In this document: piece after piece, positions 1 to 7,347 of the stretch
Position numbering within the stretch: the stretch's first letter is position 1
Layout of the letters: the number at the start of each line of letters is the position of its first letter
Source of the DNA: Gallionellaceae bacterium
GTDB taxonomy: Bacteria; Pseudomonadota; Gammaproteobacteria; Burkholderiales; Gallionellaceae
Assembly (NCBI GenBank): GCA_003151655.1
Contig: PLYB01000185.1
Span: 1,913 to 19,026, forward strand
Direction: 5' to 3'
Length of the DNA stretch: 17,114 nucleotides
Notes under the pieces: generated by a model
Database searches by the model: none
The model's input: only the letters and a program-made list of their open reading frames with translations
Told to the model about the DNA's origin: nothing
Program-made: the position numbers and the translations under genes

Positions 1-1038
1 AATGCCAAGCTTGTTGGCGTATCTGCCGAGATATTGCTCAATTAATGCCGGAGAAAATCGATCAAAACCGACTGTGACTGCCGTATGCGTAGTGAACAGA
101 TTACCCGCTCTTGTGACAGCGAGAGCTACGTCAAATGACTGCCCAGTTTCCTCCATGAAGCTTAGTGCACGTCCCAACACGACGAAAGCCGCGTGCCCTT
201 CATTCAGATGACAGACTTCAGGATTTAGCTCAAGCGCTCGCAGCAAACGCCAACCGCCGAGACCAAGCACCATTTCTTGCATCAGCCTCAACTCTGATCC
301 TCCACCATATAGCTCACTGGTAATACCACGATGCGTCGGGAAATTCGCCGAATCGTTGCTATCAAGCAGATACAATTTTACGCGACCAACCTGAACTTGC
401 CATGTCCTTAACCACACTGTGTAGCCGGGTAACGCAATCTCAAGTCGCAACCACTCACCGTTCTGTTTGCGCAAAGGCGTAATCGGCAATTGCCCCGGAT
501 CGTTATACGGATAAAAAGCTTGTTGAGCGCCATCTTTATCAATCACCTGACGAAAATAACCTTGCTGGTAAAGCAGTCCCACCCCTACAACTGGAACGCC
601 CAAATCACTTGCAGACTTGAGCTGATCGCCCGCCACATTGCCCAAGCCACCTGAATAAATAGGCAAAGCATCGCTCAACATATATTCCATGCTGAAATAT
701 GCAACACAACTCAGTGGCGATTGTGGATGAGACTCCTGAAACCACGCGGGACTTTCTGCAGCCAATTTTTTTGCTTGCAATAAGTTGTCTATTTGGGCGC
801 GGAAAACGGTATTGCTGAGCAAATTTTTGATCTTGTCACGCGAAACTGTTTGCAGAACATCGCATGGATTATGAGTCTGTTCCCACAATGAAGAGTCAAG
901 TTGCCGCCATAGTTCGTCCGTAGCATGATTCCACGTCCAGTGCAGATCCATCGCCAGTTCGAGAAGCGAATTAAATCCCTCAATTTCCTCAGTATGAAAT
1001 CCGTAAATTTGAGGAATAATGCGAATTTGTTCGCTCAC
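1..1038 (-). CDS. glgP: Alpha-glucan (glycogen/maltodextrin) phosphorylase, N-terminal 346 residues, cut by window edge
   Basis: GT35-family phosphorylase, which releases glucose-1-phosphate from glycogen or maltodextrin. I start it at a GTG (1036-1038) preceded by AAGGAG at 5-nt spacing; no ATG fits. Residues ~10-90 resemble the DUF3417 N-terminal domain of the shorter 'archaeal-type' phosphorylases (DLHWTWNHATDELWRQLD). The catalytic part then begins with VAYFSMEYML (~112-121), LPIYSGGLGNVAGDQLKSASDLG (~125-147, cited in part) and VGLLYQQGYFR (~153-163), and continues to HLNEGHAAF (~278-286) and TTHTAVTVGFDRF (~316-328). The pyridoxal-phosphate lysine would lie beyond the window edge. The GTG overlaps the zwf stop by four bases (GTGA), so translation is probably coupled. 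It is the last visible gene of a five-gene operon. The family call is firm; substrate (glycogen or maltodextrin) is not resolved. Confidence 0.9.
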   Translation of the reverse strand, partial: MSEQIRIIPQIYGFHTEEIEGFNSLLELAMDLHWTWNHATDELWRQLDSSLWEQTHNPCDVLQTVSRDKIKNLLSNTVFRAQIDNLLQAKKLAAESPAWFQESHPQSPLSCVAYFSMEYMLSDALPIYSGGLGNVAGDQLKSASDLGVPVVGVGLLYQQGYFRQVIDKDGAQQAFYPYNDPGQLPITPLRKQNGEWLRLEIALPGYTVWLRTWQVQVGRVKLYLLDSNDSANFPTHRGITSELYGGGSELRLMQEMVLGLGGWRLLRALELNPEVCHLNEGHAAFVVLGRALSFMEETGQSFDVALAVTRAGNLFTTHTAVTVGFDRFSPALIEQYLGRYANKLGI

Positions 1039-2444
1039 GATGACTCCTTCGCCACAATCGGATTATGCCAACTTCCACTTGCTAAAATAAGTTCATCAGC
1101 TTGTTCTGGACCCCAACTGCCTTGCTTGTAAGTGTGCGTCAGTGGCGGCTTGCTTAGGATAGGGTCGACCACAGCCCATGCGGCTTCAACGGCATCCTCT
1201 CGGGTAAAGAGCGCTCTATCGCCGAGCATGGCATCACTCAATAACCGCTCATAGGGAGATTCGTCTATCTGCTGTTCATCCAATAAAAAAAGTTCGCGCT
1301 GGTCACCGACAAATTCTTTACCTGCCCGCTTAACACGCGCGGCGAGCGCAACGGCTGAGTTAGGGGAAAGCCGAAAACGCAGATAATTGGCCCGACCTGC
1401 ACCAGGTGCTGAATCATCAAACAACCTTTGTGGTGGAGGTTTTAATTCGACCAATATTTCTGCCACTGTTTCTGCCATACATTTTCCTGAGCGCAAATAC
1501 CATGGCACGCCCTGCCAGCGCCATGAATCTATATACAATCGCATGGCGCAAAAAGTTTCAACATTCGAGTCTTTGGATACTCCAGTCGCTTGCAGGTAGC
1601 CATCGTACTGACCACGCACTACATCCTCCGGTTGCAGGGGACGCATCGCTTGAAATACTTTGGCCTTTTCATTATGTACTGCGCCGTAGCCCTGAAAAGC
1701 CGGAGGGTCCATTGCAAGCAGCGCAACGATCTGGAAAAGATGGTTCTGAATCACATCGCGCAGACAACCGGTTCCTTCGTAAAACACACCGCGATCCTTA
1801 ACTCCGAACTTCTCGGCGAGTGTGATCTGTACGCTGTCTACACAATTACGATTCCAGATCGGCTCGAGAAAGGAGTTGGCGAAACGAAAATAGAGAATAT
1901 TCATAATCGCCTCCTTTCCGAGATAGTGATCAATCCGAAAAATTCGTTCCTCAGGAAATACAGACAAGGCAATGCGGTTTAGTTCTCGCGCAGAGGCCAG
2001 ATCTCGTCCGAATGGTTTTTCAACTATGATGCGCGCTTGGTCGACGAGCGCCGAGTCGGAAAGTTGTTTGATAACTGTGGCAAATAACGCGGGTGGGATA
2101 GCGAGATAGTATGCCGGTTTGGCATTGCCCAACGCGAGTTTAAGCGTTTTAAATGTTTCTGGCTTGTTATAGTCCCCGCTTACATAATGGAGACAGGAAA
2201 GAAGGTATTCAAGGGCATCACTGTCGTCAATTTCGCCAGCTTCCTTGATGCTGTTCGTCGCGTGCTGGCGAAGCTCTTCATCGCTCCAATTCCTTCCTGC
2301 AACACCAATTACAGGAAAATTTAGAGCACCTCGTTTTGCCATTCCGTAGAGCGCAGAAAAGATCATCCTGTGTACTAGATCTCCGGTTACTCCAAAGATA
2401 ACAAGCGCATCAGCTGACGTCTCAGAGCTATGGTTGTTTTTCAT
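1035..2444 (-). CDS. zwf: Glucose-6-phosphate 1-dehydrogenase
   Basis: Oxidises glucose-6-phosphate to 6-phosphogluconolactone with NAD(P)+, the entry to the oxidative pentose phosphate and Entner-Doudoroff routes; cytosolic. The 469 residues fit the family (about 450-510). The N-terminal Rossmann motif is GVTGDLVHRMIF (18-29), slightly off the usual GDLAxRKL because the final lysine is replaced. EKPFG is at 142-146, the substrate signature RIDHYLGKE at 170-178, and the probable catalytic His lies in QNHLFQ (His ~235). The ATG is 3 bp after the stop of the 3-hydroxybutyrate dehydrogenase gene with no strong Shine-Dalgarno site, so coupled re-initiation is likely. Its position between ketone-body genes and a glycogen phosphorylase suggests NADPH supply from stored glucan; that link is inference. 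Confidence 0.95.
   Translation of the reverse strand: MKNNHSSETSADALVIFGVTGDLVHRMIFSALYGMAKRGALNFPVIGVAGRNWSDEELRQHATNSIKEAGEIDDSDALEYLLSCLHYVSGDYNKPETFKTLKLALGNAKPAYYLAIPPALFATVIKQLSDSALVDQARIIVEKPFGRDLASARELNRIALSVFPEERIFRIDHYLGKEAIMNILYFRFANSFLEPIWNRNCVDSVQITLAEKFGVKDRGVFYEGTGCLRDVIQNHLFQIVALLAMDPPAFQGYGAVHNEKAKVFQAMRPLQPEDVVRGQYDGYLQATGVSKDSNVETFCAMRLYIDSWRWQGVPWYLRSGKCMAETVAEILVELKPPPQRLFDDSAPGAGRANYLRFRLSPNSAVALAARVKRAGKEFVGDQRELFLLDEQQIDESPYERLLSDAMLGDRALFTREDAVEAAWAVVDPILSKPPLTHTYKQGSWGPEQADELILASGSWHNPIVAKESS
1044..1049 (-). promoter_or_regulatory. Shine-Dalgarno site fixing the GTG start of glgP
   Basis: On the minus strand AAGGAG lies five bases upstream of the GTG at 1036-1038 and inside the 3' end of zwf. 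It supports a non-ATG start and the 4-base stop/start overlap between zwf and the phosphorylase gene. Confidence 0.7.
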
Positions 2445-2447
2445 TGA

Positions 2448-3233
2448 CTACTGCATGAACCATCCGTGGCTGACCACGAGTGATTGTCCTGTCAGAGCAT
2501 TGCTCGGGAATGTTGCGAACATCAATGCAACTTGAGCGATATCGGCTGTCGTAGTGAATTCTCCGTCAACCGTTTCCTTGAGCATGACATTCTTGACCAC
2601 AGCTTCTTCGCTGATACCAAGTACCTTGGCTTGCTGAGGAATCTGTTTTTCCACCAGCGGTGTGCGTACATAGCCCGGGCAGATAACATTGGCGCGGATG
2701 TTGTGCCTGGCACCTTCCTTTGCCACGGTTTTGGCCAGCCCGATCAGGCCGTGCTTGGCGGTCACGTAGGGAGCCTTTAGCATTGATGCCTCCTTGGAAT
2801 GCACCGATCCCATGTAGACAATGCTGCCGCCTTTGTTGCTGGCGATCATCTGCTTCATGCAGGCGCGCGTCGTTAAAAATGCCCCGTCAAGATGGATCGC
2901 CAGCATTTTTTTCCAGTCTGAGAAACTGAATTCTTCGATGGGGTGCACGATCTGGATACCCGCGTTGCTGATCAAAATATCGATATTGCCAAAAGCTTTG
3001 ATGGCTGTCTGCGCGGCGGCTTCAACCTGCGACTCATCGGTGACATCTACCGCTATGCCGATTGCTTTGCTGCCAGTTTTTTCGATTTCAAAAGCGGTGT
3101 CGTCAGCCCCTTGCTGATTCAAATCGGCGATTACTATCTTTGCGCCCTCTCGCGCAAATTCGAGCGCGATCTCCTTGCCGATACCGCTGGCCGCGCCGGT
3201 GATGAATGCAACCTTGCCTTCTAGTCGTGACAT
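2448..3233 (-). CDS. bdhA: D-3-hydroxybutyrate dehydrogenase (SDR family)
   Basis: NAD-dependent interconversion of 3-hydroxybutyrate and acetoacetate, a step in polyhydroxybutyrate or ketone-body use; cytosolic. The 261 residues are typical. The classical SDR cofactor motif TGAASGIG is at 12-19, NAG at 90-92, and the catalytic set is Ser143, Tyr156 and Lys160 (YVTAK). AIHLDGAFLTTRA (~112-124) and the C-terminus SLVVSHGWFMQ are hallmarks of the bacterial 3-hydroxybutyrate dehydrogenase branch and separate it from generic SDRs. The start has AAGGA at 7-nt spacing, formed by the last codons of the decarboxylase gene, with only 3 bp between the genes. The neighbouring acetoacetate decarboxylase and CoA-transferase both act on acetoacetate, the product of this enzyme. 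Confidence 0.94.
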   Translation of the reverse strand: MSRLEGKVAFITGAASGIGKEIALEFAREGAKIVIADLNQQGADDTAFEIEKTGSKAIGIAVDVTDESQVEAAAQTAIKAFGNIDILISNAGIQIVHPIEEFSFSDWKKMLAIHLDGAFLTTRACMKQMIASNKGGSIVYMGSVHSKEASMLKAPYVTAKHGLIGLAKTVAKEGARHNIRANVICPGYVRTPLVEKQIPQQAKVLGISEEAVVKNVMLKETVDGEFTTTADIAQVALMFATFPSNALTGQSLVVSHGWFMQ

Positions 3234-3236
3234 GAT

Positions 3237-3986
3237 TTAGTCCTTGCCCGGTACAAGATAGTCGTAGACGACTTCGCCCAGGTCTAGCGTCAAATCTGCA
3301 ACAAAGTGCAGGGCGGACTCGATCTTGAGCACCGGTAAATCTGCCACGGGAGCAAGCGCATGCGGATGCAGTTCCAGCGAACCCGGCGCAGTCCATGCAC
3401 CTTTGAGTGTCACCTGAGTGGTGTAATAGCGCACCAGTTCGCAGATGCGCGTTGAACCATCCACGTGCGGAATAATTTTTAGCAGGAAATTGGGTGCGGC
3501 GAGTGAGACCAGCACTGCGGCGTGATCGGCCATCTTATGCTTGAATCCCATCGTCGCCTTGGCGATGCACACTTTTCCATAATCAAGCGTGCCCACCAGT
3601 GTATCAGTGTCGGTCTCAAGTTTTGGCGAGGCCAGTTTTTTCGGGAATCCCCACAACTCGCGTCCACCGGCGATGGCGGGATGATTGTTCAGGTACATCG
3701 CATGCGCGTAGTTGCCATGCGCGCCACGAAAGCTGACCGGGATGACCTGGCCGGATTCGGTGTAATCGCCAAAGCCGGTCGAATCGGGCATGCGGATGAA
3801 CTCAAACTTTACCAGCGGCTCCGAAATTTCCAGCGGTTCGGGCACCACCGCGCGCAGCGCATCCATATCGGTGCGATAAGTAATCACCAAAAATTCGCGA
3901 TTGGTGAAACGGTAAGGCCCGCGCGGGAATTCGGGGCTGGTTAGCGGCATCGCGAAAGCGTTGGCTTTGATATCTTCAATTTTCAT
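3237..3986 (-). CDS. adc: Acetoacetate decarboxylase
   Basis: Decarboxylates acetoacetate to acetone and CO2 through a Schiff base. The 249 residues match the family (~245). ELWGFPKKLASP (110-121) holds the paired lysines Lys116-Lys117; in the clostridial enzyme the equivalent pair (115/116) is the Schiff-base lysine and the neighbour that lowers its pKa. Glu77 matches the conserved active-site glutamate, and PYRFTNREFLVITYRTD near residue 24 is typical of the N-terminus. AAGGA lies 9 nt upstream of the ATG. The gene sits 17 bp after the CoA-transferase and 3 bp before bdhA, so all three are surely co-transcribed. CoA-transferase plus decarboxylase is the classic acetone branch, but ADC homologues of unproven substrate also exist. 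The intact lysine pair favours true decarboxylase activity. Confidence 0.92.
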   Translation of the reverse strand: MKIEDIKANAFAMPLTSPEFPRGPYRFTNREFLVITYRTDMDALRAVVPEPLEISEPLVKFEFIRMPDSTGFGDYTESGQVIPVSFRGAHGNYAHAMYLNNHPAIAGGRELWGFPKKLASPKLETDTDTLVGTLDYGKVCIAKATMGFKHKMADHAAVLVSLAAPNFLLKIIPHVDGSTRICELVRYYTTQVTLKGAWTAPGSLELHPHALAPVADLPVLKIESALHFVADLTLDLGEVVYDYLVPGKD

Positions 3987-4003
3987 TTCACGGAGTCCTT
4001 GTA

Positions 4004-5620
4004 TTAAAGCATGTCATCATGTATTCCCATCGATTCTTCTCGGAAGATGCGCGCATCCATCGTCCTTAGCGTTGGCGAGATCGCGGGGCGAAAGCTCATC
4101 TGGCTCATGATGTCCCGTTCGAGATCAATGCCTGGGGCGATCTCAATTAGCTCCAGCCCGGTTTCGATCAGGCGGAAGACGCAGCGTTCGGTGACGTAGA
4201 GGACTTGCTGGCCGCGCTTGAAGGCGTATTCGCCACTGAAGCTGCGCTGTTCGACGACATCAACGAATTTTCTTGTGTCGCCTTCCCTGATGATTTTCAA
4301 ACAGCCCTCAGCAATGGTTACTGCCAATTGGCCGGCAGTAAAAGTTCCGACGAACACCACCTTCTTAGCATTTTGGCTGATGCTGATGAAGCCTCCGCAA
4401 CCGGCCAAGTGCTGGCCGAATTTGCTGACGTTGAGATTGCCACAGGCATCGGCCTGAGCCAGTCCGAGAATGGCGATATCAAGTCCGCCGCCGTCGTAGA
4501 AATCAAATTGGTAAGGCTGATCGATGATCGCTTCGGCATTGGTCGAGGCACCAAAATTCAACCCACCTGCCGGAATACCGCCAATGGCACCGGGTTCGGT
4601 AGTCAACGTTATCAGATGAGTGATGTTTTCTTCGGCGGCAACACTGGCGATGCCCTCGGGCATGCCGATGCCCAGATTAACGATGTCGTTGACTTTGAGT
4701 TCGAGCGCCGCGCGGCGGGCGATAATCTTGCGCTCGGATAAACCCATGCTTGGGATCGCTGAACTGGGTATCTTAATTTCGCTGGAGAACGCCGGGTTGT
4801 ATTGCTCCAGGAAGGTCTGCATGTGGTACTCTGGCTTCTCGGCAACCACTACGTAATCGACCAGAATTCCCGGAATCTTGACCTGCATCGGGTTGAGCGA
4901 ACCTCGCTCGGCGATACGCTCAACCTGTACGATAACAATTCCGCCGGAGTTATGGGCGGCCATGGCGATAGACAGCGCGTCAAGCGTCAGCGCCTCCTTT
5001 TCCATGGTGACATTACCGTCAGAATCCGCAGTCGTTCCGCGAATAATTCCTACGTGAATAGGGAATGTTTTGTAGAAAAGAAATTCCTCGTTATCAATAA
5101 TCTTTAACTCGACGAGGTCTTTTTTTGTGATGGAATTAATTTTGCCTCCGCCATAACGCGGATCAACATAAGTACCGAGACCCACTCGCGAAAGCAACCC
5201 CGGCCTGTGCGCGGCAATATCGCGGAACAGATGGGTGATGACACCCTGCGGCAAATTGTAGGCCTCTATGCGATCTGTGATCGCAAGCTGCTGCAACTTC
5301 GGCACCAATCCCCAGTGTCCGCCGATGACACGCGCCACCAAGCCTTCATGTCCGAAATGATTGAGACCGCGTTCTTTGCCATCACCCTGACCTGCGGCAT
5401 AGACGAGAGTGAGATTTCGCGGACTACCCGCCAGTGATTGGGGGGCATTACCAAGAAAGCGTTGTTCAATTGCTAGCGCAATATTTTCTGCAAAACCAAT
5501 TCCGACAAAACCTCCAGTCGCAATCGTAACGCCATCGCCGATCAAGTGCGCCGAATCCATCGCGCTGATGATTTTGTTGCGCTTGCCGTCAATTTGCTGC
5601 GGAGTTATTTGAACTGGCAT
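4004..5620 (-). CDS. Family I CoA-transferase, fused alpha-beta type (acetate/acetoacetate/propionate CoA-transferase, YdiF-like)
   Basis: Moves CoA between acyl-CoA and free short-chain acids. The 538-residue chain carries both halves: an alpha-type half (GDGVTIATGGFVGIGFAEN ~28-46) and a beta-type half (VNLGIGMPEGIASVAAEEN ~314-332). The catalytic glutamate of family I, which forms the glutamyl-CoA thioester, is Glu342 in TEPGAIGGIPAGG. Length and layout fit the E. coli YdiF / propionate CoA-transferase group rather than the two-subunit AtoDA type. It is the first gene of the leftward operon. The Shine-Dalgarno site before the ATG is weak. With acetoacetate decarboxylase and 3-hydroxybutyrate dehydrogenase next in line, acetoacetate/acetoacetyl-CoA exchange with acetate or another acid is the likely role. 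The precise acid cannot be read from the sequence. Confidence 0.9.
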   Translation of the reverse strand: MPVQITPQQIDGKRNKIISAMDSAHLIGDGVTIATGGFVGIGFAENIALAIEQRFLGNAPQSLAGSPRNLTLVYAAGQGDGKERGLNHFGHEGLVARVIGGHWGLVPKLQQLAITDRIEAYNLPQGVITHLFRDIAAHRPGLLSRVGLGTYVDPRYGGGKINSITKKDLVELKIIDNEEFLFYKTFPIHVGIIRGTTADSDGNVTMEKEALTLDALSIAMAAHNSGGIVIVQVERIAERGSLNPMQVKIPGILVDYVVVAEKPEYHMQTFLEQYNPAFSSEIKIPSSAIPSMGLSERKIIARRAALELKVNDIVNLGIGMPEGIASVAAEENITHLITLTTEPGAIGGIPAGGLNFGASTNAEAIIDQPYQFDFYDGGGLDIAILGLAQADACGNLNVSKFGQHLAGCGGFISISQNAKKVVFVGTFTAGQLAVTIAEGCLKIIREGDTRKFVDVVEQRSFSGEYAFKRGQQVLYVTERCVFRLIETGLELIEIAPGIDLERDIMSQMSFRPAISPTLRTMDARIFREESMGIHDDML

Positions 5621-5770
5621 GTGACTTACCGGTGAGACTTATAAATAATGCGGTGAATAATGCCGAATGGAATTCGGTGCAGTATGTGCGGAGCAGAACA
5701 GATAGCGCCGTGTGAAATCGAAAAAAATAGCCATTCGACAGATGCTATGTGAAATTTTTGAGGTGCCAAA
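5621..5770. promoter_or_regulatory. Divergent promoter region between the ketone-body operons
   Basis: A 150-bp AT-rich gap between the leftward CoA-transferase and rightward thiolase starts must hold promoters for both operons. A 15-bp dyad, CCGAAT-GGA-ATTCGG (5663-5677), lies near its middle and could bind a dimeric regulator of both. The thiolase Shine-Dalgarno site GAGG is at 5760-5763, seven bases before its ATG. I could not place convincing -35/-10 boxes, and no regulator gene is nearby. Confidence 0.5.
5663..5677. promoter_or_regulatory. Dyad in the divergent promoter region
   Basis: CCGAAT-GGA-ATTCGG has perfect 6-bp arms around a 3-bp centre. It lies 43 bp before the CoA-transferase start and 94 bp before the thiolase start, a good place for an operator acting on both operons. 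No T-run follows, so it is not a terminator. Confidence 0.4.
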
Positions 5771-7012
5771 ATGAGTAAAGCAAGCATTATCGGTGCATAC
5801 AACACTGAATTCGGAGCCTTCGTTATTAAGGATAAAACCACCGGATTAATCACAGATACCAAGACTTACTATGATCTTCTAATCGAAGCCGGTCGCGGTG
5901 CTATCGCCGATGCCGGGCTGGAGGCAAGCGATATTGATGCAATTTATATCGGTTCTTCTTCTCCATCGTTGTTTGTTAACCAGGAGCATATTGCGCCGAT
6001 TGCTGCGGAGATTGATCCGGCCTTGCGCTTCAAGCCGATGACCCGTTGTGAGAGCGCGTGCGCTTCGTCTTCAGTGGCTTTGTACGATGCCATCTACGCC
6101 ATTGAAGCGGGTCGAGCTAGGCATGTGCTGGTGATCGGCGTCGAAAAAATGAACCTGCTACCAACGCCGCAAATGACTCACGTTCTGGCCTGCTGTTCGC
6201 ACTGGCCGAGTGAGGGTTCCAAGGGCTGGTCGTTTCCGATGTTGTTCGCCGCTTATGCCAGAGGGTATCAGGATCACTACAAGATTCCGACCGAAGAATT
6301 AGAAAAGATGCTTTATACGGTTGCCGCCATAGCCTACAAAAACGGCGCGGAAAATCCGCTCGCTCACATGAGACATGGCCCAACCACCGTCGAAGAAATT
6401 ATGAAGCTTAACGAACTCGATGAGCGCGGCAGATGCCATAACATGATGATCGCGGCACCTCTGCGTTTACATGATTGTTCACTGGTGTCAGACGGTGCAG
6501 CGGCACTGGTCATCACCCAGACAGCGAATGTCAGCAATAAAAATCGTGCAGTTGAAATCGCCGGTATCGGCCATTCGGTAGAACGCCTGCCGGAAAATGT
6601 ACGCCCCAATATGTACGAGCTGATGGCAGGAAAAGATGCCGCTGCAAAAGCGTACAAGGAAGCAGGTATAACCGCAGCCGATATCGACCTGGCAGAAGTT
6701 CATGATTGCTTTACCATCAACCAAATTCTGTCTGTCGAAGCGCTCGGTTTATCCAAGGATGGTCGCGGCGGGCACGACTACCTCGAAGGCCGTTTTACGC
6801 GCGACGACAAGGTTGCAGTTAATCTATCCGGTGGCTTGAAATCAAAGGGGCATCCCGTCGGCGCAACCGGCGCTTCTATGCATACTTTGATTTACAAACA
6901 ACTCATCGGCGAAGCAATCGGTGTGAAGGCTAAGAAAGCGGACATCGGAGTGGCATTCAATGTCGGCGGTTCTGCTGTCACCAATTGCGTGACGGTGTTG
7001 AGAAAGCTGTGA
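5771..7012 (+). CDS. SCP2-type thiolase (acetyl-CoA acetyltransferase-like)
   Basis: Thiolase-fold enzyme of 413 residues, within the family range. The nucleophilic cysteine is most likely Cys97 in CESACASSSVAL. The SCP2/archaeal-type motif HDCFTINQ (311-318) replaces NEAF, and the GHP motif is GGLKSKGHPVGATGAS (354-369, His361). The usual C-terminal CxG motif is replaced by FNVGGSAV, as in SCP2-like thiolases, where the HDCF cysteine can serve as the acid/base. It may condense two acetyl-CoA or cleave acetoacetyl-CoA; a longer beta-ketoacyl substrate is also possible. Start is supported by GAGG. The stop shares one base with the start of the next gene. SCP2-like thiolases often have a zinc-ribbon DUF35 partner; none is seen here, and the next gene encodes an unrelated small protein. 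Confidence 0.88.
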   Translation: MSKASIIGAYNTEFGAFVIKDKTTGLITDTKTYYDLLIEAGRGAIADAGLEASDIDAIYIGSSSPSLFVNQEHIAPIAAEIDPALRFKPMTRCESACASSSVALYDAIYAIEAGRARHVLVIGVEKMNLLPTPQMTHVLACCSHWPSEGSKGWSFPMLFAAYARGYQDHYKIPTEELEKMLYTVAAIAYKNGAENPLAHMRHGPTTVEEIMKLNELDERGRCHNMMIAAPLRLHDCSLVSDGAAALVITQTANVSNKNRAVEIAGIGHSVERLPENVRPNMYELMAGKDAAAKAYKEAGITAADIDLAEVHDCFTINQILSVEALGLSKDGRGGHDYLEGRFTRDDKVAVNLSGGLKSKGHPVGATGASMHTLIYKQLIGEAIGVKAKKADIGVAFNVGGSAVTNCVTVLRKL

Positions 7013-7323
7013 TGAAAAACTTCCTCTACAACGATATGGAGTTCTCGGTAGCCAAGACTAGCAGCGGCTGGGATATCAACCGCACGTTGCCAAACGGCGA
7101 TTTCGCCGTGGTCGGCGCAAGTCTGTTCAAAGACCTTGGCGAAGTAGATGCCGGAATTCGCGCGCTAGCGCTGGTAAGAAAAGTTTTTCCGGTTGGAATA
7201 AAGATAGTCGGGCCAAATGTTTCACACCCGAACATGGTGGGCGATCTCAAGATTATCGGCCCCGACGTAAGCCATCCGAATTTCATTTACTGGAATAAGG
7301 ACAGCACGTCCTTTGCCAAGTAA
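7012..7323 (+). CDS. Uncharacterised 103-residue protein with a duplicated motif
   Basis: I do not recognise this protein. The ATG at 7012 overlaps the thiolase stop by one base; the weak GAGAAAG before it suggests coupling. In-frame GTG (7009) and TTG (6985) starts are possible but less likely. It has no cysteine, signal peptide or membrane segment. The C-terminal half holds two tandem copies of a 16-residue unit: KIVGPNVSHPN (64-74) and KIIGPDVSHPN (80-90), each containing GP[ND]VSHPN. The copies differ at many third codon positions, so the duplication looks old and under selection. Tight packing between thiolase and dehydrogenase suggests it works with one of them, perhaps as an accessory subunit. 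It lacks the CxxC zinc ribbon of DUF35 proteins. Real gene: likely; function: unknown. Confidence 0.75.
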   Translation: MKNFLYNDMEFSVAKTSSGWDINRTLPNGDFAVVGASLFKDLGEVDAGIRALALVRKVFPVGIKIVGPNVSHPNMVGDLKIIGPDVSHPNFIYWNKDSTSFAK

Positions 7324-7347
7324 CACACTCAATCAAAGGATCACATA

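Noticed and set aside
2..211. Plus-strand frame at the left edge
   Set aside because: Antisense to the phosphorylase gene, whose HLNEGHAAF and TTHTA motifs are read here on the minus strand.
1406..1982. Two long plus-strand frames (131 and 130 codons)
   Set aside because: Antisense to zwf, with its conserved motifs on the other strand; likely chance frames caused by codon bias.
3522..3944. 140-codon plus-strand frame
   Set aside because: Antisense to acetoacetate decarboxylase; no supporting signal.
4205..4741. 178-codon open frame on the plus strand
   Set aside because: Lies fully antisense to the CoA-transferase, whose catalytic motifs are intact; its protein shows no recognisable domain and no ribosome site stands out.
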